Shown piece after piece: positions 49,917 to 58,359 of a DNA stretch of 64,000 nucleotides. The notes under the pieces were generated by a model. The model made no database searches and was not told the DNA's origin. It saw only the letters and a list, made by a program, of their open reading frames with translations. This DNA comes from Paludibacteraceae bacterium (GTDB taxonomy: Bacteria; Bacteroidota; Bacteroidia; Bacteroidales; Paludibacteraceae): NCBI GenBank assembly GCA_017467185.1, contig JAFTSS010000036.1, positions 1 through 64,000 on the forward strand, given 5' to 3'. The position numbers were made by a program, and so were the translations under genes. Positions within the stretch are counted from its first letter, which is position 1. Every line of letters starts with the position of its first letter.

Positions 49917-50993
49917 ATGGAAGAAATTAAATTAATGAAAGGTAATGAGGCTTTCGCTCACGCTGCAGTGCGTAGCGGTTGCGATGGCTATTTTGGTTAT
50001 CCTATTACCCCTCAATCTGAGGTTATGGAAACCCTACAAGAGCTCAAACCTTGGGAAGAAACTGGTATGGTGGTTCTTCAAGCAGAGAGCGAAGTGTCAG
50101 CAATCAACATGGTTTATGCAGGTGCTGCATGTGGTAAAAAAGTTATGACATCGTCATCTTCACCAGGTGTATCATTGAAACAAGAGGGTATCTCTTATAT
50201 CGCAGCTGCTGAACTCCCTTGTTTGATTCTTAACGTAATGCGTGGCGGTCCTGGTCTTGGTACAATCCAACCTTCACAAGCCGACTATTTCCAATCAGTT
50301 AAAGGTGGTGGTCACGGTGACTATCACATGATTGTTCTTGCTCCTTCAACAGTTCAAGAAATGGCTGACTTCGTTGACCTTGGCTATGAATTGGCATTCA
50401 AATATCGTAACCCTGTTTTGATGTTGTCAGACGGTGTTATCGGTCAAATGATGGAAAAAGTTGTATTGCCTCCTTACAAACCACGTCGTACTATGGAAGA
50501 AGTTATCGCTCAATGTCCATGGGCTACAACTGGTAAAGTAGGTCGTCCTCACAATATCATCACTTCTTTGGCTCTCGAGTCAGAAGTAATGGAAGCAACT
50601 AACAATCGTCTTCAAGCTAAATATCGCGAAATCGAAGAAAACGAAGTTCGTTTCGAAGAATATATGCTCGACGATGCTGAATATGTATTCGTAGCATTTG
50701 GTTCTTCAGCTCGTATCTGTAAACAAGCTGTTGAATATGCTCGCGCAGAAGGTATCAAAGTTGGTGTATTGCGTCCAATCACATTGTTCCCATTCCCAAC
50801 TAAGAAAATCCAAGAACTTGCAACTCGCGTAAAAGGCTTCATGTCTATCGAAATGAGTGCAGGTCAAATGGTAGAAGATGTTCGCTTGGCTGTTAACGGT
50901 ACTAAACCAGTAGGTTTCTACGGTCGTCAAGGTGGTATCATCCCTTCAGCAGAAGAAGCTCTTGAAGCACTTAAAACACAAATTATTAAGTAA
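49917..50993 (+). CDS. vorB: 2-oxoacid:ferredoxin oxidoreductase, alpha subunit (VorB/KorA type)
   Basis: 358 residues. Pyrimidine-binding domain I (EAFAHAAVRSGCDGYFGYPITPQSEV, QAESEVSAINMVYAGAACGKKVMTSSSSPG) and domain II (AEYVFVAFGSSARICKQAVEYARAEGIKVGVLRPITLFPFP) of the ThDP-dependent oxidoreductase. With the next genes it oxidatively decarboxylates branched-chain 2-oxoacids or 2-oxoglutarate to acyl-CoA with reduced ferredoxin. Bacteroides orthologues are annotated as VorB; substrate choice between isovalerate-type acids and 2-oxoglutarate cannot be settled here. Confidence 0.9.
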   Translation: MEEIKLMKGNEAFAHAAVRSGCDGYFGYPITPQSEVMETLQELKPWEETGMVVLQAESEVSAINMVYAGAACGKKVMTSSSSPGVSLKQEGISYIAAAELPCLILNVMRGGPGLGTIQPSQADYFQSVKGGGHGDYHMIVLAPSTVQEMADFVDLGYELAFKYRNPVLMLSDGVIGQMMEKVVLPPYKPRRTMEEVIAQCPWATTGKVGRPHNIITSLALESEVMEATNNRLQAKYREIEENEVRFEEYMLDDAEYVFVAFGSSARICKQAVEYARAEGIKVGVLRPITLFPFPTKKIQELATRVKGFMSIEMSAGQMVEDVRLAVNGTKPVGFYGRQGGIIPSAEEALEALKTQIIK

Positions 50994-51000
50994 GACTCAA

Positions 51001-51104
51001 GACATTAGACACGAGACACAAGATACGAAATAATAAATGCGAGATAAATCTCTTATTTGTGTCTAATTTTTACGTCTCACATCTCGTGTCTAGTATCTAA
51101 AAAT
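51001..51104. repeat. Opposed heptad-repeat arms between alpha and beta subunit genes
   Basis: Left arm AGACATT AGACACG AGACACA AGATACG, right arm TCTCACA TCTCGTG TCTAGTA TCTAA, pairing across about 30 bases within the operon. Confidence 0.78.
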
Positions 51105-51113
51105 CTAATTAAG

Positions 51114-51908
51114 ATGACAAAACAAGATATTATTAAACCCGAAAATTTGGTATACGGCAAAACCAAAGTCTTGACTGACAATATCATGCACTATTGTCCA
51201 GGTTGTTCACACGGTGTGATCCACAAACTTATTGCCGAAGTAATCGAAGAAATGGGCATTCAAGAGAAAACAATTGGTATCGCTCCTGTAGGTTGCTCTG
51301 TATTCGCTTACAACTATCTTGATATCGATATGCAAGAAGCTGCTCACGGTCGTGCTCCTGCATTGGCTACAGCTATCAAACGTTTGATGCCAGACAAAGT
51401 TGTTTTCACTTATCAAGGTGATGGTGACTTGGCTGCTATCGGTACTGCTGAAACTATCCACGCTTGTAACCGTGGCGAAAATATCGTTATCTTCTTCGTT
51501 AACAACGGTATCTACGGTATGACTGGTGGTCAAATGGCTCCAACAACCCTCGAAGGTATGAAAACAGCTACTTGTCCTTACGGCCGTAACACAGATATGT
51601 ATGGTTTCCCATTGCGTATTTCTGACCTCTTGAAAGAAATCGATGGTACTTGCTATGTAACACGTCAATCAGTTCACAAAACTGCTAACATCGTACGTGC
51701 TAAAAAAGCAATCCGCAAAGCATTCCAAAACTCAATCGACGGTAAAGGTACTTCTATCGTAGAATTCGTATCTCACTGTAACACAAACTGGAAAATGACT
51801 CCAGTTCAATCAAATGCTTGGATGGAAGAGCACATGTTTGCTAAATATCCTCTCGGTGACTTGAAAGATACTCCTAAAAAACGTTTCGACGAAATTAATC
51901 ACTTGTAA
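51114..51908 (+). CDS. 2-oxoacid:ferredoxin oxidoreductase, beta subunit (ThDP-binding)
   Basis: 264 residues from MTKQDIIKPENLVYG at 51114; the longer frame from 51057 only adds translated repeat. The ThDP-binding signature is present: CPGCSHGVIHKLIAEVIEEMG, HGRAPALATAIKRLMPDKVVFTYQGDGDLAAIGTAETIHACNRGENIVIFFVNNGIYGMTGGQM (GDG...NN motif). Partner of the alpha subunit; supplies the cofactor site. Confidence 0.93.
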   Translation: MTKQDIIKPENLVYGKTKVLTDNIMHYCPGCSHGVIHKLIAEVIEEMGIQEKTIGIAPVGCSVFAYNYLDIDMQEAAHGRAPALATAIKRLMPDKVVFTYQGDGDLAAIGTAETIHACNRGENIVIFFVNNGIYGMTGGQMAPTTLEGMKTATCPYGRNTDMYGFPLRISDLLKEIDGTCYVTRQSVHKTANIVRAKKAIRKAFQNSIDGKGTSIVEFVSHCNTNWKMTPVQSNAWMEEHMFAKYPLGDLKDTPKKRFDEINHL

Positions 51909-52048
51909 TTAGAAACGAGATGTTAGACACGAGATTTAAGACTTAATTAAAGTTTAAGACGGTGTGTTTAATATCTAATGTCTAAAAAATAAAAACGAGC
52001 GAAGCGAGAAAGTCTTATATCTCGTGTCTCGCTACTAATAATCTAAAA
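51908..52048. repeat. Opposed heptad-repeat arms between beta and gamma subunit genes
   Basis: ACGAGAT, TTAGACACGAGATTTAAGAC on the left, TCTTATA TCTCGTG TCTCGCTACTA on the right, with a GAGCGAAGCGAG motif between. Confidence 0.7.
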
Positions 52049-52049
52049 T

Positions 52050-52592
52050 ATGAAAAAAGAAATTATCATAGCTGGATTTGGTGGACAAGGTGTTCTTTCT
52101 ATGGGTAAGATTCTTGCTTACGCAGGTCTTATGCAAGGTAAAGAGGTAACTTGGATGCCTGCTTATGGTCCAGAACAACGTGGTGGTACAGCCAACGTTA
52201 CAGTCATCCTTTCTGATGATCCAATCGCATCTCCATTGTTGCAAAAATACGACATCGTTGTCGTTCTTAACCAACCTTCAATGGATAAATTCGAACCACG
52301 CGTAAAACCAGGTGGTATCTTGATTTTCGACCCAAATGGTATGACACGTGTTCCAGAACGTAAAGATATCAACGTATATCGTATCCCTGCAACTGACACT
52401 GCTGCTGCTCTTGGTCAAGTTAAAACATTCAACATGTTCGTGCTCGGTGGCCTTTTGAAAGTAGATCCAGTTGTAGAACTCGACAAAGTTATGCTTGGTT
52501 TGAAAAAATCATTGCCAGAACGTCACCACAAACTCCTCCCTGCTAACGAAGCAGCTATGTTGAAAGGTGGCGAAATTATTGAAAAATTGTGA
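52050..52592 (+). CDS. 2-oxoacid:ferredoxin oxidoreductase, gamma subunit
   Basis: 180 residues of the pyruvate/ketoisovalerate oxidoreductase catalytic gamma domain: IIIAGFGGQGVLSMGKILAYAG, EVTWMPAYGPEQRGGTANVTVILSDDPIASP and FNMFVLGGLLKVDPVV. Completes the operon. A strong hairpin (52643-52705) follows as terminator. Confidence 0.93.
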   Translation: MKKEIIIAGFGGQGVLSMGKILAYAGLMQGKEVTWMPAYGPEQRGGTANVTVILSDDPIASPLLQKYDIVVVLNQPSMDKFEPRVKPGGILIFDPNGMTRVPERKDINVYRIPATDTAAALGQVKTFNMFVLGGLLKVDPVVELDKVMLGLKKSLPERHHKLLPANEAAMLKGGEIIEKL

Positions 52593-52640
52593 TAAGTGAG
52601 CGGAATATAATACCGCGAACTTAATAATTTGCGATAGCAA

Positions 52641-52712
52641 ATAAATAAAATAACCGGATGGGGACATCAAGCGTGCTTGAATGTCATTGTTCGGTTATTT
52701 TATTTGTATTTT
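52641..52712 (+). terminator. Terminator of the oxidoreductase operon
   Basis: Stem AAATAAAATAACCG / CGGTTATTTTATTT with inner complementary bases (GACATCAAGC / GCTTGAATGTC), then TTTGTATTTTG. Confidence 0.82.
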
Positions 52713-52751
52713 GTTTACAAAAATCTTCAGTTCGTGATATTTATAATTCCC

Positions 52752-52906
52752 GAGCGTAACAATTTTCTTGAGCGAAGCGAAAAAAATATTTTGAGTGTGA
52801 GCAATTTCTTGAGCGAAGCGAAAATTGCGATTAAGCGAAGTAGAAGTAAAATTTATTTTGATTATACTGAGTGTGAGCAATTTCTTGAGCGAAGCGAAAA
52901 AAATGT
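52752..52906. repeat. GAGCGAAGCGAAAA repeats
   Basis: Three copies of TTTCTTGAGCGAAGCGAAAA, two preceded by GAGTGTGAGCAA, between the oxidoreductase operon and fabD. The GCGAAGCGA core also occurs at 51992 and 54414. Confidence 0.75.
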
Positions 52907-52929
52907 AATTCGATAAACTAAATAATCTT

Positions 52930-52965
52930 AAAGCGGTAAAATCAATTGGTTTTACCGCTTTTTTG
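52930..52965 (+). terminator. Intrinsic hairpin upstream of fabD
   Basis: Stem AAGCGGTAAAA / TTTTACCGCTT with a T run. Confidence 0.8.
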
Positions 52966-52966
52966 T

Positions 52967-52997
52967 TTTGTGGTTTCATACTTTTTTTGTAACTTTG
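52967..52997 (+). promoter_or_regulatory. Promoter of fabD
   Basis: TTTG at 52967-52970 and TAACTTTG at 52990-52997, 19 bases apart. Confidence 0.78.
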
Positions 52998-53012
52998 CAA
53001 AGTAGAGAGGCA

Positions 53013-53108
53013 AGATATGAGACACGAGATGTGAGACACAAGATAAATCATCTTCTCGCGTTCTTATTTCTAAATAGCGGACGTATGAGCCGCATGTTCC
53101 TACATGAA
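53013..53108. repeat. Heptad repeat and REP-like palindrome in the fabD leader
   Basis: GATATGA GACACGA GATGTGA GACACAA GATAA (53015-53045), then the REP-like GCGGACGTATGAGCCGCATG with CCTACA (53080-53108). Confidence 0.65.
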
Positions 53109-53219
53109 TGTTATTAAAAATTTGTAACTAACAATGAGGCGAAGTCGAGTATAGAAATCTCGCTGTACAGATGCAATATATCAGCGTCTCTACTATTCGC
53201 TACTAAAATTCTATAAAAT

Positions 53220-54083
53220 ATGAAAGCATACGTTTTTCCAGGTCAAGGTGCTCAATTTGTGGGCATGGGTAAAGACCTATATGAATCAAATGAACAAGCT
53301 CGTGAATTGTTTGAAAAAGCAAATGAGATATTGGGTTTCCGTATCACTGATATAATGTTTGAAGGCACTGCTGAAGATTTGAAACAAACTAAAGTTACTC
53401 AACCTGCTGTATTTCTTCACTCTGTGATTTCGGCTATCGTACTTGGTGTTGAGCCAGAAATGGTAGCAGGTCACTCTCTTGGTGAATTTTCGGCATTGGT
53501 AGTGGCAAAAGCTCTTTCGTTCGAAGATGGTTTGCGTCTTGTGGCTGCTCGTGCTATGGCTATGCAAAAGGCTTGCGAAATGAATCCTTCAGTTATGGCT
53601 GCTGTGCTCGGTTTGCCTGACGAAAAAGTAGAAGAGGTGTGTGCGCAAATTGATGGCGTGGTGGTTCCTGCTAACTATAACTGCCCTGGTCAGTTAGTTA
53701 TTTCTGGTGCAAACGAAGCTATTGATGCTGCTTGCGAAAAAATGAAAGAGGCTGGTGCTAAACGTGCATTGAAATTGCCTGTAGGTGGTGCGTTCCACTC
53801 TCCATTGATGGAGCCAGCACGTGTCGAACTTGAAGCTGCAATTCGTGCTACTACATATCACAAACCAGTGTGTCCTGTATATCAAAATATTGATGCTAAA
53901 CCATATACAGATCCTGAAGAATTGAAACGTAACTCTATTGCACAGTTGACAGGTCCTGTACGTTGGACACAAACAGTGCAAAATATGGTTGCCGATGGAG
54001 CAACTTCGTTCCGCGAATTAGGTCCTGGTACAGTGCTTCAAGGTTTAATCAAAAAAATTGCTCCTGAGGCAGTAATTGAATGA
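53220..54083 (+). CDS. fabD: Malonyl-CoA:ACP transacylase
   Basis: 287 residues. It loads malonate onto acyl carrier protein for fatty acid synthesis. Catalytic Ser in GHSLGEFSALV (near residue 86), the oxyanion/substrate motif FPGQGAQFVGMGKDL at the N terminus, the substrate Arg region LVAARAMAMQKAC and the catalytic His in GGAFHSPLMEPA. Monocistronic, with a 220-nt leader of repeats and its own promoter. Confidence 0.95.
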   Translation: MKAYVFPGQGAQFVGMGKDLYESNEQARELFEKANEILGFRITDIMFEGTAEDLKQTKVTQPAVFLHSVISAIVLGVEPEMVAGHSLGEFSALVVAKALSFEDGLRLVAARAMAMQKACEMNPSVMAAVLGLPDEKVEEVCAQIDGVVVPANYNCPGQLVISGANEAIDAACEKMKEAGAKRALKLPVGGAFHSPLMEPARVELEAAIRATTYHKPVCPVYQNIDAKPYTDPEELKRNSIAQLTGPVRWTQTVQNMVADGATSFRELGPGTVLQGLIKKIAPEAVIE

Positions 54084-54092
54084 GAAATGTGG

Positions 54093-54296
54093 AGTTAGGA
54101 GTGAGGAATGAGGAATGAGGTTTCACAATGTAGGGACACGGCGTGCCGTGTCCTATCAGTCGCCAGACTGAAAAAATCTAGATAATAGAATGAGGAATGA
54201 GGAGTGAGGAATGAGGAATGAGGTTTCACAATGTAGGGACACGGCGTGCCGTGTCCTATCAGTCGCCAGACTGAAAAAATCTATATAATAGAATGT
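54093..54296. repeat. 103-bp tandem duplication containing heptads and a REP palindrome
   Basis: Two nearly identical copies, 103 bases apart: AATGAGG heptads, TTTCACAATG (at 54121 and 54224), the palindrome GGGACACGGCGTGCCGTGTCC, then CAGTCGCCAGACTG and AAAAAATCTA. Shows heptads and a REP copied as one unit. Confidence 0.9.
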
Positions 54297-54356
54297 GAAA
54301 TAAGTAATGAGTAATGAAAATTTTTGCAATAAACAAAAAACAATTATATTAAATTG

Positions 54357-54470
54357 CCAAGCTAAGCGAACAAGTCTCATATCTCGCTACTAATAATCTA
54401 ATCTAAAAAATATAAATTCGCGAAGCGAGTAAGTCTTATATCTCGCTACTCGCTACTAAATATCTAATAT
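54357..54470. repeat. Heptad and GCGAAGCGAG repeats in the flavodiiron leader
   Basis: AAGTCTC ATATCTC GCTACTA ATAATCT..., then CGCGAAGCGAGTAAGTCTTA and ATATCTC GCTACTC GCTACTA ending at the next start codon. Confidence 0.65.
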
Positions 54471-55652
54471 ATGAAACGTGAATTATTAAACAAAATCTAT
54501 TACGTTGGTGTGAATGACCGCCAAAAAACGTTGTTTGAAAATATGCTCCCACTTCCTTATGGTGTGAGCTACAACGCATACTTCATTGATGATGAGAAAA
54601 CAGTGTTGGTGGATACCGTAGAGCAACCTTTTGCCGAACAATTATTGGCTCAAGTGCAAAAGTTGTTGGCTGGTCGTCAGTTAGACTATCTTATTGTCAA
54701 CCACATGGAGCCTGACCACTCGTCTGGTATCAAAACATTGCAAGCAATTTATCCAAATATGCAAATTATCGCTAATGCAAAAACAATAGATATGCTTGGC
54801 GGTTATTATGGCATTAAGGATGGATTTCACGTTGTGAAAGATGGCGATTCTTTGAATATCGGTAGCCGTACATTGCAATTCTATTTTGCTCCGATGGTAC
54901 ACTGGCCTGAAGTAATGGTAACATACTCGGTTGAAGATAAACTTTTGTTCTCTGCCGATGCGTTTGGATGTTTCGGTACATTGGATGGGGCAGTGCTTGA
55001 CACAGAGCTCAATCTTGACAAATACTACACCGAAATGGTGCGCTACTATGCTTGCATTGTAGGCAAATATGGAGCGCCTGTGCAAACTGCCTTGAAAAAA
55101 TTAGGTGGTTTAGATATCAAGATGATTTGTTCAACTCATGGTCCTGTGTGGACAGAACATATTGGCGAAGTAATCGGCATTTACGACCGCTTGAGTAAAT
55201 ACGAAACCGAGCCTGGCGTAGTTATTGCATACGGAAGTATGTATGGTCACACCGAAGAGATGGCAGAAATGGTTGCACGTGGTGCAGCGTCTGTTACTAA
55301 AAACGTTGTGTTACACGATGTTTCACGTTCCGACCACTCGTATATCCTTGCCGATATTTTCCGTTATAAAGGATTTATTTGTGGTGCGCCAACATATTGC
55401 GGAGAACTATATCCAAATGCAGCAACATTGCTTGCTAAAATCAAAACACGTGGTGTTAAAAATCACGAGTTTGGATGCTTTGGTTCATTCACTTGGGCAA
55501 ATGCCACAGCAAAACCATTTGAAGCATTTGCCGAAGCAATGAAATGGGAAATCACAGGCTATGTAGAAGTAAAACAAGCAATGACCGCTGAACAAGCCGA
55601 AGCATTATATGAATTAGGTCGCGCTGTAGCACTTAAAACAATTAACAATTAA
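54471..55652 (+). CDS. Flavodiiron protein (FprA family A-type flavoprotein)
   Basis: 393 residues. The N-terminal metallo-beta-lactamase domain has the diiron ligands HMEPDH at 78-83, DAFGCFG and the CSTHGPVW loop. The C-terminal flavodoxin domain (about 250-393) binds FMN (VVIAYGSMYGHTEEMAEMVARG, GAPTYCGELYPNAATLL, GCFGSFTWAN). It reduces oxygen and/or nitric oxide to harmless products with electrons from rubredoxin, protecting the oxygen-sensitive ferredoxin enzymes encoded upstream. Confidence 0.95.
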   Translation: MKRELLNKIYYVGVNDRQKTLFENMLPLPYGVSYNAYFIDDEKTVLVDTVEQPFAEQLLAQVQKLLAGRQLDYLIVNHMEPDHSSGIKTLQAIYPNMQIIANAKTIDMLGGYYGIKDGFHVVKDGDSLNIGSRTLQFYFAPMVHWPEVMVTYSVEDKLLFSADAFGCFGTLDGAVLDTELNLDKYYTEMVRYYACIVGKYGAPVQTALKKLGGLDIKMICSTHGPVWTEHIGEVIGIYDRLSKYETEPGVVIAYGSMYGHTEEMAEMVARGAASVTKNVVLHDVSRSDHSYILADIFRYKGFICGAPTYCGELYPNAATLLAKIKTRGVKNHEFGCFGSFTWANATAKPFEAFAEAMKWEITGYVEVKQAMTAEQAEALYELGRAVALKTINN

Positions 55653-55659
55653 TTTTAAA

Positions 55660-55733
55660 TTTGAAAGTTGAAATTTGAAAGATGCCGCATAGTATCAACT
55701 TTCACATTTCAACTTTCACATTTCAACTTTTTA
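55660..55733. repeat. Opposed heptad-repeat arms, words TTGAAAG / TTTCAAC
   Basis: TTTGAAAGTTGAAATTTGAAAG on the left, CAACTTTCACATTTC words on the right, ending just before nagB. Confidence 0.8.
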
Positions 55734-55736
55734 ATT

Positions 55737-56549
55737 ATGAGACTAATTATTGAACCTGACTATGCCAAAATGTCTAAATGGGCAGCTAATTATGTGGCAA
55801 AAAAACTTATAGCAGCTAAACCAACAGCTGAAAAACCTTTTGTTTTGGGTTTACCAACAGGTTCTTCGCCTCTTGGTATGTATCGCGAGCTTATTGACCT
55901 TAATAAGCGTGGTGTTATTTCGTTTGAGAATGTGATTACATTCAATATGGACGAATATATTGGATTACCAAAATCGCATCCTGAAAGTTATCATTCTTTT
56001 ATGTGGAACAATTTCTTCTCTCATATTGACATTAAAAAAGAGAATGTAAATATTCTTAATGGTAACGCTGAGGATATCGATGCAGAGTGCCAACGTTATG
56101 AGAATAAAATCAAAGAAGTAGGTGGTATCGACCTCTTCCTCGGAGGTATTGGTCCTGATGGTCACATTGCATTTAACGAGCCTGGTTCATCGTTGACCTC
56201 TCGCACACGCAAGAAGAACCTTACTACCGATACAATTATCGCTAATTCGCGTTTCTTTGACAATGATATCAACAAAGTGCCAAAAACAGCATTGACTGTA
56301 GGTGTAGGCACAGTGCTCGATGCGCGCGAAGTGTTGATTCTCGTTAATGGTCATGGTAAAGCTCGTGCATTGCGTCATGCAGTAGAAGAGGGCGTTTGTC
56401 AGATGTGGACAATCTCGGCTCTCCAAATGCACCCAAAAGGTATCATCGTTTGTGATTACGACGCTTGCGACGAATTGCGCGTCGGCACTTACAAATACTT
56501 CCTCGACATCGAGAAAGACAATCTTGCGCCAGAATCACTTTTGAAATAA
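55737..56549 (+). CDS. nagB: Glucosamine-6-phosphate deaminase
   Basis: 270 residues from [15 protein letters not shown] at 55737; the ATG at 55668 only adds repeat codons. It converts glucosamine-6-phosphate to fructose-6-phosphate and ammonia. Signatures: [37 protein letters not shown] (catalytic Asp), [25 protein letters not shown] (catalytic His) and [22 protein letters not shown]. Length matches hexameric NagB of about 266 residues. Confidence 0.96.
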   Translation: MRLIIEPDYAKMSKWAANYVAKKLIAAKPTAEKPFVLGLPTGSSPLGMYRELIDLNKRGVISFENVITFNMDEYIGLPKSHPESYHSFMWNNFFSHIDIKKENVNILNGNAEDIDAECQRYENKIKEVGGIDLFLGGIGPDGHIAFNEPGSSLTSRTRKKNLTTDTIIANSRFFDNDINKVPKTALTVGVGTVLDAREVLILVNGHGKARALRHAVEEGVCQMWTISALQMHPKGIIVCDYDACDELRVGTYKYFLDIEKDNLAPESLLK

Positions 56550-56555
56550 TCCGAG

Positions 56556-56590
56556 TAGAGACGCAAACCATTTTGCGTCTCTTTCTTTAA
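56556..56590 (+). terminator. Intrinsic terminator of nagB
   Basis: Stem AGAGACGCAA / TTGCGTCTCT followed by TTCTTT. Confidence 0.78.
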
Positions 56591-56597
56591 TTTATCA

Positions 56598-56702
56598 ACA
56601 CACACTCACAGTGTGTATTCTCTTACCTTAATATCAAGCAAGATGCAAGCGACCTGTGCCGTAGAAAACCGTCATATCTTAACACACACTCACAGTGTGT
56701 AT
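56598..56702. repeat. Two identical palindromes between nagB and alr
   Basis: AACACACACTCACAGTGTGT occurs at 56598 and 56680; each contains the inverted repeat ACACACT-CAC-AGTGTGT. A pair of spaced identical palindromes ahead of a gene could be operators, or hairpins of a small element. Confidence 0.7.
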
Positions 56703-56725
56703 TTGAATAAAAATTGTTTTATAAA

Positions 56726-58267
56726 ATGACAGAAATTAAAGCAAGATACGAAGTCGAACCAGGCATCAATAACTGTCTGATTATCCGTGATGGACATAGT
56801 TCTGACCTTACGTCGCTCACTAAACATGCATTAGGATTTCTTGAGCAACAATCAGGAAATCAGAATTTTCATCGTACGCTTATTGTGTCGGATATTGATG
56901 GCGATGATTTGGCAAATGAGATGTTTTATCTTAATATTTGTCAGGTAATTCGTAGTCGTTCGGTCGATCGTATTGTTTTTATTGGTCCTGAATTGGCAGT
57001 GCATTCGTCAATGTTTAATATTGACGATAAATTGTTTTTCAAAGATACCTCAGAATTTCTTAGTAGCGATTTTGTACGTAATTTGCGTGACGAGGCTTTG
57101 TTGTTGAAAATAGCACCTCAATTCAATCCTGAGCGCATACAGAATCACCTGCAACAATTAGCGCACGATACGGTTTTTGAAATCAATTTTGATGCATTGT
57201 TTCATAATATAGACCATTTCCGTAATAAAATCAAGCCTACAACCAAATTGATGTGTATGGTCAAGGCTTCGGCATACGGCAGTGGTTCAATTGAAGTGGC
57301 ACAAGCATTACAACATTATGGTTGTGATTATCTTGCTGTTGCATTTGTAAATGAGGGTGTCGAAATACGTCAAGCTGGTATCAAACTTCCAATTCTTGTG
57401 CTCGACCCAATGGTTTCGGCATTACATCATTTGTTCCGAAATCAGTTAGAACCAGAGGTTTGCTCGTTCGATTTTTTGAATGTGTTGATAGACGAAGTGC
57501 GTCGCCATGGATTGAAACATTATCCTATACATATCAAATTAGATACAGGTATGCACCGAGCAGGTTTCGAGGCTGACGATTTAGAGCGTTTGTGTAAGTT
57601 GCTTAATTCGCAAGAATATGTAGAGGTACGTTCAATATTTTCACACCTCGCAGCGGCAGATGAAATGTCGCCAGAAATGGACGAATTTACATTGCAACAA
57701 ATTGCATTATTCGACCGCAATTCTACCTATATCAAACGTTCGTTGCCATACGGCGAGGCTATTTTGCGTCATACATTGAATACTGCTGGCATTGAGCGTT
57801 TTTCTCAGTATCAGTTTGATATGGTGCGACTTGGCATAGGACTTTGGGGTGTTAATTGTTGCAACGAAGACCAGTTGCGCAATGTTTGTTCGTTTTCAAC
57901 TCGCATAATGCAGCTCAAAGAGGTTAAGGCTGGCGAAACAATAGGGTATAGTCGTCGTGGGGTTGTTGATAGTGATAAATTAGTGGCTTTGTTGCCTTTG
58001 GGCTATGCCGATGGTGTTGACCGCCGTCTTGGCAATGGGCGAGGAGCTTTCTTTGTGAACGGACAAAAAGTGCCAACAATAGGCAATATCTGTATGGACC
58101 TTACGATGATTGACGTAACAGGATTAGATGTGAAGGTAGGCGATGAAGTAGTGTTGTTTAATGACAAACAAGGCTTATCTGAAATTGCTAATATTCTCGG
58201 CACAATCCCTTACGAAGTGCTAACCAGTTTCTCATCTCGTGTACGCAGAGTTTACTATAGAGAATAA
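56726..58267 (+). CDS. alr: Alanine racemase with residual MurF C-terminal domain
   Basis: 513 residues from MTEIKARYEVEPGINN at 56726. Residues about 150-513 are a complete PLP-dependent alanine racemase making D-alanine for peptidoglycan: PLP Lys180 in MVKASAYGSGS, KLDTGMHRAGF, VRLGIGLWG, catalytic Tyr region ETIGYSRRG and LPLGYADGVDRRLGN. Residues 1-145 match the C-terminal ligase domain of MurF (YEVEPGINNCLIIRDGHSSDLTSL, TLIVSDIDG), the part that joins Alr in the MurF-Alr fusion common in Bacteroidetes. The MurF N-terminal and ATP-binding domains are absent, so no ligase activity is expected and a separate murF must exist. Confidence 0.88.
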   Translation: MTEIKARYEVEPGINNCLIIRDGHSSDLTSLTKHALGFLEQQSGNQNFHRTLIVSDIDGDDLANEMFYLNICQVIRSRSVDRIVFIGPELAVHSSMFNIDDKLFFKDTSEFLSSDFVRNLRDEALLLKIAPQFNPERIQNHLQQLAHDTVFEINFDALFHNIDHFRNKIKPTTKLMCMVKASAYGSGSIEVAQALQHYGCDYLAVAFVNEGVEIRQAGIKLPILVLDPMVSALHHLFRNQLEPEVCSFDFLNVLIDEVRRHGLKHYPIHIKLDTGMHRAGFEADDLERLCKLLNSQEYVEVRSIFSHLAAADEMSPEMDEFTLQQIALFDRNSTYIKRSLPYGEAILRHTLNTAGIERFSQYQFDMVRLGIGLWGVNCCNEDQLRNVCSFSTRIMQLKEVKAGETIGYSRRGVVDSDKLVALLPLGYADGVDRRLGNGRGAFFVNGQKVPTIGNICMDLTMIDVTGLDVKVGDEVVLFNDKQGLSEIANILGTIPYEVLTSFSSRVRRVYYRE

Positions 58268-58357
58268 ATTTTTAATTTGAAATTTTTAATTTGAAATGTG
58301 AAATTTTTACCTATATTAATTTTCAACTTTCAACTTTCAACTCTCAACTTTCAACTA
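58267..58357. repeat. Opposed heptad-repeat arms, words TTTGAAA / TTTCAAC
   Basis: AATTTGAAATTTTTAATTTG on the left; TTTCAAC TTTCAAC TTTCAAC TCTCAAC TTTCAAC on the right, up to three bases before the probable TTG start of the next gene. Confidence 0.82.
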
Positions 58358-58359
58358 AA

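Noticed and set aside
51057-51113. Upstream start for the oxidoreductase beta subunit
   Set aside because: These codons are heptad repeat; the family N terminus begins at MTKQDIIKPENL.
58291-58359. ATG start for the YigZ protein at 58291
   Set aside because: The extra residues (QLSTFNSQLST) are repeat-derived; the conserved N terminus fits a TTG start at 58360.
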